A stretch of DNA of 14,713 nt from Actinomycetes bacterium (lineage in GTDB: Bacteria > Actinomycetota > Aquicultoria > CAJVYJ01 > JAUVQD01): NCBI GenBank assembly GCA_030605305.1, contig JAUWIO010000002.1, positions 1 through 14,713 of the forward strand. The letters run 5' to 3'. The notes under the pieces are model-generated. The model was not told the origin of the DNA. It worked only from the letters and a program-made list of their open reading frames with translations, and searched no databases. The translations under genes were made by a program, and so were the position numbers. Positions 6,390-12,419 of the stretch are shown one piece after another. The stretch's first letter is position 1, and each line of letters begins with the position of its first letter.

Positions 6390-7511
6390 GTGAAGCTGCA
6401 AGACAAGAGCAGGACACAAGAGTTCTGGGATACCGAACACGATGAATGGGTCGGTGGCGCTCCGGACCCATATTGGACAAGTCACCCTCTCCTTAATTCC
6501 TACGTAAATCTTCAGATCGCCGGCGGCATCAATCGCAGGACGCGCAGTTGGCTTGCCGAGGATATTTTTCAAGACCTGGCCCCGTTGCCTTGTGTCGCCA
6601 GTGTGGCGTGCGGAGCCGGGGCGGCCGACCGCCAAGCGCTAGTGACAGGCCTCGCCTATCAGGTCCATGTGTACTACTTCTCACAAAACTCGCTGCAGAG
6701 TGCGGGCCATCTGGCGGCCGCCGACGGTATGGCCGATCGCATCGTCTATCGCCAGTATGATTTCAACTCCGAACCGATGCCGGCTGATGACCGCCAGTAC
6801 CCGTTGATCATTATTTTTGGCGGGCTGCACCATGCTGAACGCTTGGAATACGTACTTCAGGAAATAAGAGCTCGTCTGGCGCCCGGCGGGGTGCTGTTCT
6901 TTAATGAATACATCGGTCCCAATCGCTTCCAGTACGAAAAGAGCCATCTGGATATATTAAATTCCAAGATACGCTCTATTCCAGAAAAATATAGGCATAC
7001 CAGCGCCTTTACCCCGGTTGACGAGCAGATGCTTGAGAAGACGGATCCTTCGGAAGCGGTCAGATCAGGGGAGATCATGCGGTCTGTCGAGGAATACTTT
7101 CACGTCCTGGACCGCCGCGACTACGGCGGGGGTCTCCTCTTTCCGCTTTGGTCTGATGTGTTGATCAGGGAACGGCTGTCGCTCCCGGCTCAGGTGGAGC
7201 GCACATCGGTGTTGCAGAACCTCTTGGCCGAAGAGGAAGAGTTGACCGCGGCCGGTGTCCTTCCCAGCCTGTTTACCCAGTGCTTGGTCTGCCGGCCGGA
7301 GGACGCCGGTAAGTTGGAGTTCATTGCCGATAGAGCGCGGCGCGATTCCCGGGTGGAGAGCCCGAGCGCGGTGCTTGAGTCTCTGGATATTGGCGAGCTT
7401 CCGTGGTCTATCCCGGAGCCGGGGAGCGCGGGTCCCGGCGCCCGGGCTGACGCCCGGCTCGGTCTGCGTCGCGTTATTCGCGGGATAGCCCGCCGTATAC
7501 TCAGGAGGTAG
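6390..7511 (+). CDS. Class I SAM-dependent methyltransferase with basic C-terminal tail
   Basis: This 373-residue protein has a Rossmann-type methyltransferase core. Motif I is SVACGAGAADRQ (71-82), a variant of the usual GxGxG loop. Further signs are FNSEP, LIIIFGGLHHAERL (139-152), APGGVLFFNEYIGPNRFQ (164-181) and a later helical region. The FNEYIGP-type segment is familiar from methyltransferases in glycan clusters. The start is GTG at 6390, directly after a promoter-like sequence and without a Shine-Dalgarno, so a leaderless message is likely. The last 16 residues (GLRRVIRGIARRILRR) form a strongly basic amphipathic helix, possibly a membrane-surface anchor. The last two codons and stop contain AGGAGG, which serves as ribosome-binding site for the next gene. 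It is not a duplicate of the minus-strand methyltransferase: it has no zinc ribbon and little shared sequence. The substrate is unknown. Confidence 0.82.
   Translation: MKLQDKSRTQEFWDTEHDEWVGGAPDPYWTSHPLLNSYVNLQIAGGINRRTRSWLAEDIFQDLAPLPCVASVACGAGAADRQALVTGLAYQVHVYYFSQNSLQSAGHLAAADGMADRIVYRQYDFNSEPMPADDRQYPLIIIFGGLHHAERLEYVLQEIRARLAPGGVLFFNEYIGPNRFQYEKSHLDILNSKIRSIPEKYRHTSAFTPVDEQMLEKTDPSEAVRSGEIMRSVEEYFHVLDRRDYGGGLLFPLWSDVLIRERLSLPAQVERTSVLQNLLAEEEELTAAGVLPSLFTQCLVCRPEDAGKLEFIADRARRDSRVESPSAVLESLDIGELPWSIPEPGSAGPGARADARLGLRRVIRGIARRILRR
7503..7508 (+). promoter_or_regulatory. Ribosome-binding site for the YfhO-family gene
   Basis: AGGAGG is a full-consensus Shine-Dalgarno encoded by the last two arginine codons of the methyltransferase. 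It lies nine bases before ATG 7518 and fixes that start. It also suggests coupled translation of the pair. Confidence 0.85.
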
Positions 7512-7517
7512 CCCCAG

Positions 7518-9944
7518 ATGAACCGCAAGGTTCGGGAGTATCTGGCTTCAGCTCTTTATTTTGCGGTCCTGGCCATGGCCCTGGTGTGGCGACAGTTACT
7601 CAACCGCCTCAGCCTGGTCCCGGTCCAAGCGAGCTACAGGATCGACAATCTTTTCGGCGCCCAGGCGACGACCATCCTCGATAAATACCCGAACAACTCG
7701 CTCCTTTTTGATGTCACCTTTCAGTTTTTTCCGTGGTCGGCCTACGCCTTGGAAAGAGTGCAGAACTGGGACATTCCGCTGTGGAACCCCTTCTCCCTGG
7801 CCGGTCTGCCGTTTATCGCCAATCACCAGTCGTCCGTCTTTGAGCTCACCAAGCTGGCCGCCTATGCTCTGAACTTGGAAGCGGTATGGTTGCCGACTTT
7901 TTCTTGGTGGCTGACGACCATGCTGGCGGGGTTTTTTACCTACGCGTTCCTGCGCTCTCTCGATCTGAGCGTTATTGCCGCACTGGTCGGCGGGACCGCC
8001 TTTGCGCTTTGCGGACCCATGGTGGTCTGGTTGGGTTGGCCGCATTCAAGTACGGCTATCTGGCTACCGTTCCTCCTGCTATGTGCCGAAAAGATCATCG
8101 CCACCCGCCGGGCGCACTGGGTGGGATCGTTGGCGGCCGGAGCGGCCTTTGTCATTTACGCGGGACACATCCAGATCGCCTTTTTCGTCGTATTCGCGAC
8201 CGCGCTTTGGAGCCTGTTCCGGCTTGTCGATCAATACCGGGCGAGCCGCGATATCAAGTGGCCGATAATCGGCCTCGCGATCGCCGGTTTCCTGGGCCTG
8301 GGCCTGGCTTCGATCCAGTTGTGGCCGACCTTAGAGTTTGTGCGTCAGAGTGTTCTGTCTTCAGGGGGGCGCAGCCTCACAGGCGGGATGAGCGTCTGGC
8401 AGGCCTTGCGCACAGGGGCATGGCTTGACCCTCATGGATTCATGGGCTTCAGAGATGCCTTTCTCAATCTCGGCCTATGGGTATATCCCGACCTCTTCGG
8501 CAATACCGAGATGGCGTATTTCCGGCCCGCGGGTAACTACAACGAAAACTCGGTTTATGTGGGCGTAGGGGCCGGCGTTTTCGCGCTGATAGCCCTCTTT
8601 AACCGCCGACACCGGGGACCGATGGTCTTCTTCACGCTTTTAGCGATTATCTCCATGGGGGCGGCTTTGGCCCTGCCGGGCCTGGCTCTTCTCAACTATC
8701 TGCCCGGCTTCAATTTTGCGAATATGGGCCGCATCCGCTATCTGGCATCGTTTTCGCTGGCGGTCCTGGCGGCGGTGGGGGTTGACACGATTTTTCGAGA
8801 GACGGACGGGCGCAAGCGTCGGACCGCCCTGTTGCTGGCGGCGGTCTTATTGGCAGCTTCGATCGCCGCTGTCTTCGGATTCGTCCGCTTCTCTGCTCAC
8901 CATGGCTATCAAGTGCCGAGCCCCGACATGATCACGCGGGAGCTGACGCTCTTGGCCGGGCTGGTCGCGATCGCCGCTCTTATCGCCGCTCTTTCGGGGA
9001 GCAGTCGGCGCTCAGCCGGTCTGATAGCCCGGGGGTTGCTCGTTTCTTTGGTCGCTTTCGAGTTGCTTAGTTACGGTATCCCGCTACGCGGGGGAATCGA
9101 TCCGGCCCTTGTGAAGCCGAATACTCCGGCTTTGTCCTGGCTGAAGGAGAACGCCGGGTTCGATCGAGTCACGAGTTATCGGGAGACGGCCGACAACCGC
9201 ACGTCTCTTTATCCCAACAGCTCGGTGCTCGAGGGTCTATATGATATTCGCGGATACGAGGTCGTTAAGGTGAAGCGATTCGAGCAGTTACAAAGGGTAG
9301 TCGCGGGCCAAGATAGTCGAATGAGTTATCGTAAGTACAGGAGTGACTTTTTCGATATATCGGGCGTCGCTTATTTCATTCAATCGACCGCCGATTCGGA
9401 GCGCGCTCTTTTGGAGCGGCAAGGGTTGACGGTCGCTTATCAAGACGCCGACACGGTCATCTACGAGAACCGCTCGGCCCTGCCCCGGGTGTTCGTCGCC
9501 CACATAACCCACACCGTTAAGGACGAAGATGTCGCGGTTGACTGGTTCAGGAAAGAAAAAGTCGATTTCCGGCGAGCGGCTATCGTCGAAGACGGGCCGC
9601 GTCTTGAGGGGCGCTCTCAACTGAGTCCGGCGAAGATCGTCGAGTATTCACCGGAAGCCAACGAGATATCCGCCGATGCTCAAGAAAAAGGGATGCTTGT
9701 CCTGTCCGACGCCTACTATCCCGGGTGGAAGGCGTTTGTCGACGGAAAAGAAACTCGAATCTATCCGGTCAACGTGGCCTTTCGCGGCGTAGTCATCTCG
9801 AAGGGCGAACACCGGGTGCGTTTCGTTTATCAGCCGGACTCGTATCGCCGGGCGCTCTTTGTTTTTTTCCCCAGCTTCGCGCTCATGTTGGGACTACTGG
9901 CGTTTCCGGTCGTCACTCACTACCGCTCGCGCAGCGGCGAGTGA
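7518..9944 (+). CDS. YfhO-family GT-C membrane glycosyltransferase
   Basis: This 808-residue polytopic protein matches the YfhO family, large GT-C fold membrane proteins. Characterised members in Firmicutes add sugars to lipoteichoic or wall teichoic acids outside the cell using polyprenyl-phosphate sugars. Recognisable elements are FPWSAYALERVQNWDIPLWN in the first outer loop, SLAGLPFIANHQSSVFE, the central YPDLFGNTEMAYF and NYNENSVYVGVGAG, and the C-terminal LSDAYYPGWKAFVDG, then IYPVNVAFRGVVISKGEH. About a dozen hydrophobic segments precede a soluble extracytoplasmic domain at roughly 550-775, and a last helix closes the protein. Length is close to the family norm. The gene follows a methyltransferase with an ideal ribosome-binding site and ends flush against a convergent gene. 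The exact sugar and acceptor cannot be assigned; a substrate other than teichoic acid is quite possible. Confidence 0.85.
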   Translation: MNRKVREYLASALYFAVLAMALVWRQLLNRLSLVPVQASYRIDNLFGAQATTILDKYPNNSLLFDVTFQFFPWSAYALERVQNWDIPLWNPFSLAGLPFIANHQSSVFELTKLAAYALNLEAVWLPTFSWWLTTMLAGFFTYAFLRSLDLSVIAALVGGTAFALCGPMVVWLGWPHSSTAIWLPFLLLCAEKIIATRRAHWVGSLAAGAAFVIYAGHIQIAFFVVFATALWSLFRLVDQYRASRDIKWPIIGLAIAGFLGLGLASIQLWPTLEFVRQSVLSSGGRSLTGGMSVWQALRTGAWLDPHGFMGFRDAFLNLGLWVYPDLFGNTEMAYFRPAGNYNENSVYVGVGAGVFALIALFNRRHRGPMVFFTLLAIISMGAALALPGLALLNYLPGFNFANMGRIRYLASFSLAVLAAVGVDTIFRETDGRKRRTALLLAAVLLAASIAAVFGFVRFSAHHGYQVPSPDMITRELTLLAGLVAIAALIAALSGSSRRSAGLIARGLLVSLVAFELLSYGIPLRGGIDPALVKPNTPALSWLKENAGFDRVTSYRETADNRTSLYPNSSVLEGLYDIRGYEVVKVKRFEQLQRVVAGQDSRMSYRKYRSDFFDISGVAYFIQSTADSERALLERQGLTVAYQDADTVIYENRSALPRVFVAHITHTVKDEDVAVDWFRKEKVDFRRAAIVEDGPRLEGRSQLSPAKIVEYSPEANEISADAQEKGMLVLSDAYYPGWKAFVDGKETRIYPVNVAFRGVVISKGEHRVRFVYQPDSYRRALFVFFPSFALMLGLLAFPVVTHYRSRSGE

Positions 9945-11600
9945 CTAGTGCTCCATCACGACCGGACCCGTTGCGTAGACCTTGGATGAGCTGATCCCGT
10001 CGGTGGCGGCGAAGTGGACCCAATACTTACCCTCAGGCACCTGGCGCGTGTCCCACTTGTACGAGTTCTTTCCGGATTTAGACATCAGACCCTTGGCGAT
10101 CAGCTTACCGTTGTAACCGGTGCGATTCGTATCATAGTAGATGGCCACCTTGGTGGGGCGCGGTGTGAGGCGCCCTTCGTTCCATTGGATCGTCATCCCT
10201 CTGTTTGCCCAGTCGTCGGCGGAGAGCCGGATGTAGTCGACATGGAACGTCCAGGGTTTTGACACCTCAAGCGGGTCGAAGCGAAACTCGCGGACGAGTC
10301 CGTTCCAACCGAGGTTCCCGGCCACGATCGGCATTTTTTTAAGGTCCATCGTGTAGGTCTTCCACCGCGGGTAGGTGATGACGGCGTCGCTCGTAGAGTG
10401 TCTGGTCAGGTCCCACCAGTCCGGGCCCCAGATAGCCCGGGCCATCGTGCCCAGACCAAAATCGAAGTATCCGTCATATCGATAGCGAAAGGTCAGGCGG
10501 TGATACTTGTTTGTATCGATCGGCTTGGGCACCCGCAGATGAAAGAAGCCTTCGCCGATCTTTTGGCCGGGCTTCATGACCGTTTTAGCGGACATTATGC
10601 CGTTGTTAAAGCGGATGTTGGTCAGATAGTCGTTGAATTCGATGTCATTGGGGCCGTTCATGTCCCAGGGGTTGCCAGTTTCGGTCTTAGCGTAATCTTT
10701 GCCGCCCTTATCGTCCGGGTTCAAGATCGTGATCAGCGGAATACGATTGATGAGGACCCGCTTTGAATAGACCGCCGGATCTCCCGCCTTCTTGATGTAG
10801 AAATGGTAGACGCCCGGTTTGTAGGGGGACGGGTTCCAAACATAAGTGTTTTTCCTGCCGCTCGTCATCGAGGTCAGTTTTTCGACCGCGTTGTTCCCGT
10901 AGACATTGTCCCGATCGAGGTAGATCCAGGCGTTCGAGCCGGGCTTGGAGTCGGTCCATTCGAGCGACACGCGCCGCTTCGAGCTTTGATACAGCCTCAT
11001 CCAATCGACCTTGAAGTGGACGCCTGCTTCATAGGCCGGCGTAAATCTGAAACCCATGGGTTTTCCGACCCATTCATCGTCCGCACCTAAATCTATCGTA
11101 TATGTATGCCAGCCCTTTTCGATCCGAAAAGCGTTCACTCCGAACTTGGTCCACATAGTATTGTAGAGCCAGTGTACCTGGCCGATCGTCCGCTTGCTCG
11201 AATACATCCGAAAGCTGACGCTGTCATATTTTGAGGTGTCTATCTTGTTGATCTCCCCGTCGCGGTCGAGAGGATAGCCATCGCGAAATCCGGGGAAGAG
11301 TGGATGGAAATAGGCGTGACCGGTTGTTCTACCGCTCAGCACCCCGCCTTTGAATCTGAAATTATCGATCTTCGAGAAGTACTGGCTATTCGACATGTCT
11401 GTCCACTGAGACATGTCCCAGGGGTCCGCAAAGCGCCGGCTGGCGAAGTCATTCGTCTCGGAAAAGACCTGGTTTGAATTCGGGTTGGTGATGATGACCT
11501 TGGCCATGGCCGTGGCCGGGGAGAGCATGAGCACGAATAGCGCCAGTGAAAAAATACTTATCCAAATACTTCTGAAGCTTAGGTCTCTGTCGGCTGCCAT
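9945..11600 (-). CDS. Secreted protein with two tandem beta-rich (jelly-roll plus FN3-like) units; function unknown
   Basis: This is an exported protein of 551 residues from ATG 11600. The N-terminus has a signal peptide: charged MAADRDLSFR, a hydrophobic core, then SPATAMA before KV, giving a likely cut near residue 33. The mature protein has two homologous halves. Matching blocks are DPWDM/NPWDM (59-63, 310-314), IDTSKYDSVSFR/IDTNKYHRLTFR (120-131, 361-372), GWHTYTIDL/RWKTYTMDL, FKVDWMRL/FHVDYIRL (196-203, 452-459) and Y-x-W-(N/D)-(P/T) before a PGVYHFYI/EGKYWVHF strand. Each half looks like a carbohydrate-binding-type jelly roll followed by an Ig/FN3-like domain. No catalytic motif, sortase signal, lipobox or membrane anchor is seen. 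An ATG at 11633 would add 11 residues but lacks a Shine-Dalgarno; ATG 11600 has AAGGG upstream. A surface or secreted glycan-binding role is inference from fold and context. Confidence 0.8.
   Translation of the reverse strand: MAADRDLSFRSIWISIFSLALFVLMLSPATAMAKVIITNPNSNQVFSETNDFASRRFADPWDMSQWTDMSNSQYFSKIDNFRFKGGVLSGRTTGHAYFHPLFPGFRDGYPLDRDGEINKIDTSKYDSVSFRMYSSKRTIGQVHWLYNTMWTKFGVNAFRIEKGWHTYTIDLGADDEWVGKPMGFRFTPAYEAGVHFKVDWMRLYQSSKRRVSLEWTDSKPGSNAWIYLDRDNVYGNNAVEKLTSMTSGRKNTYVWNPSPYKPGVYHFYIKKAGDPAVYSKRVLINRIPLITILNPDDKGGKDYAKTETGNPWDMNGPNDIEFNDYLTNIRFNNGIMSAKTVMKPGQKIGEGFFHLRVPKPIDTNKYHRLTFRYRYDGYFDFGLGTMARAIWGPDWWDLTRHSTSDAVITYPRWKTYTMDLKKMPIVAGNLGWNGLVREFRFDPLEVSKPWTFHVDYIRLSADDWANRGMTIQWNEGRLTPRPTKVAIYYDTNRTGYNGKLIAKGLMSKSGKNSYKWDTRQVPEGKYWVHFAATDGISSSKVYATGPVVMEH
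9948..11423 (-). repeat. Tandem duplication encoded within the secreted protein
   Basis: Unit A spans about 11423-10740 and unit B about 10676-9948, with a period near 250 codons. The two align by shared protein blocks (PWDM, IDT-x-KY, TYT-x-DL, F-x-VD-x-x-RL) in the same order. Identity is limited outside those blocks, so the duplication is old, and no near-identical DNA is seen between the halves. Confidence 0.75.
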
Positions 11601-11715
11601 CTGCTTGCCCACCCTTCGTTTATAATGATACATCTGTGGATGTTATCGGCTTTTTTTGGTACAAGTTTAGCGATTTATAGGCGTTTAACTGCAGATTCAT
11701 ACCGGCTACAAGCTG

Positions 11716-11737
11716 TGCCGCCCGGCATATGCCGCCC
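11716..11737. repeat. Direct repeat TGCCGCCC flanking and overlapping a palindrome
   Basis: TGCCGCCC occurs at 11716-11723 and again at 11730-11737, a 14-bp period. The two copies overlap both ends of the CGGCATATGCCG palindrome upstream of the cysC promoter. The arrangement could be a compound regulator site, or a by-product of local GC-rich sequence. Confidence 0.35.
11723..11734. promoter_or_regulatory. Perfect 12-bp palindrome, candidate operator upstream of cysC
   Basis: CGGCATATGCCG is a perfect palindrome centred about 20 bp upstream of the candidate -35 box of cysC. Such a site could bind a dimeric regulator acting on cysC, on the divergent secreted-protein gene, or on both. No regulator gene lies in the window. 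Confidence 0.4.
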
Positions 11738-11747
11738 CCCGCTTACG

Positions 11748-11776
11748 TTTACTCTTTAGGGTGTTACCGATACAAT
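11748..11776 (+). promoter_or_regulatory. Candidate sigma70-type promoter for the cysC operon
   Basis: TTTACT (11748-11753, 4 of 6 to TTGACA), 17 bp, then TACAAT (11771-11776, 5 of 6 to TATAAT). The predicted start site near 11783 leaves a leader of about 28 bases containing GGAG (11799-11802) before ATG 11811. The -10 box overlaps the upstream in-frame ATG at 11775, so that ATG is unlikely to be the start codon. Confidence 0.55.
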
Positions 11777-11798
11777 GATGAGCGGTAAAAAGGGAAGC

Positions 11799-11802
11799 GG
11801 AG
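11799..11802 (+). promoter_or_regulatory. Ribosome-binding site that decides the cysC start
   Basis: GGAG within AGCGGAGATGAG lies eight bases before ATG 11811. No comparable sequence precedes the in-frame ATGs at 11775 and 11778. Confidence 0.6.
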
Positions 11803-11810
11803 ATGAGTTA

Positions 11811-12413
11811 ATGGCGGGTTGCACACTCTGGTTCACCGGTCTTTCAGGGGCCGGAAAATCAACGATATCAGGATTGGTTGAGGAAGAGTTGCGGCGTCGG
11901 GGCGCGAAAGTCGAGCTCCTTGACGGCGACGTCATTCGTGACCATCTAAGCAAGGGCTTAGGTTTCAGCAAAGAAGACCGTGACACTAATATTGAGCGGA
12001 TCGCGTTCGTTTGCGCATTATTGACGAGAAACGACGTCATTGCCATAGCCGCGGCCATCTCCCCTTATCGGGCCGGCAGAAACCTGGCGCGCGAGACTAT
12101 CGGGAGTTTCATCGAGGTCTTCGTCGACTGCCCGCTTGATATCTGCGTCGAGCGAGACACAAAAGGTCTTTATAAGAAAGCGCTGGCGGGGGAGATCACC
12201 AACTTTACAGGCGTTTCCGATCCATATGAAGAGCCGCAAGCACCCGAGTTGACGATCAACACAGATCAGGAGTCAGCCCAAGAAAGCGCCGCCAAAGTCG
12301 TGCGGCGCCTCGAGGAGCTCGGCTATATTGAGCCTCTCGCCGCCGATGATGTCTACAGTGAAGATGAAAAGGCCGAACTTGCCAAACGCTTGGCCGACCT
12401 AGGCTATATGTAG
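11811..12413 (+). CDS. cysC: Adenylylsulfate (APS) kinase
   Basis: APS kinase phosphorylates adenosine 5'-phosphosulfate with ATP to give PAPS, the donor for sulfotransferases and a substrate for sulfate reduction. The 200-residue protein carries the P-loop GLSGAGKST, the LDGDVIRDHL motif, the FSKEDRDTNIERI helix, ISPYRAGRNLAR, and the lid region DTKGLYKKALAGEITNFTG followed by SDPYEEP. All are standard CysC features and no key residue is missing. The family usually ends near the RRLEELGYI helix. Here about 25 further residues follow, acidic and ending in KRLADLGYM, which echoes RRLEELGYI. No ATP sulfurylase or sulfotransferase lies in the window, so the enzyme probably serves glycan sulfation encoded nearby or elsewhere; that is inference. 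It heads a four-gene plus-strand unit. An earlier ATG at 11775 would add 12 residues but overlaps the -10 box. Confidence 0.92.
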   Translation: MAGCTLWFTGLSGAGKSTISGLVEEELRRRGAKVELLDGDVIRDHLSKGLGFSKEDRDTNIERIAFVCALLTRNDVIAIAAAISPYRAGRNLARETIGSFIEVFVDCPLDICVERDTKGLYKKALAGEITNFTGVSDPYEEPQAPELTINTDQESAQESAAKVVRRLEELGYIEPLAADDVYSEDEKAELAKRLADLGYM

Positions 12414-12419
12414 CCGGCG

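Larger units (their letters stand above)
11601..11810. promoter_or_regulatory. Divergent intergenic region between the secreted-protein gene and cysC
   Basis: This is the longest gene-free stretch in the window. It contains the cysC promoter and ribosome-binding site, an upstream palindrome with flanking direct repeats, and an AT-rich section (11620-11700) before the minus-strand gene. On the minus strand ATAACA (11646-11641), a 16-bp spacer and TATAAA (11624-11619) is a possible promoter for the secreted protein. It is only a partial match, and the implied start site would fall inside the AAGGG ribosome-binding sequence. No RNA gene or terminator hairpin is apparent. Confidence 0.5.

Noticed and set aside
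5340..7511. The two methyltransferases as a recent inverted duplication around the divergent promoter
   Set aside because: They share little sequence: only the minus-strand protein has the zinc ribbon, and motif I and the C-termini differ.
11621..11626. Perfect TATAAT on the plus strand
   Set aside because: It is almost 190 bases from the cysC start with no matching -35, and a better placed promoter exists at 11748-11776.
11648..11657. T-run as a terminator in the divergent gap
   Set aside because: No stable hairpin precedes it and no gene on the plus strand ends upstream of it.
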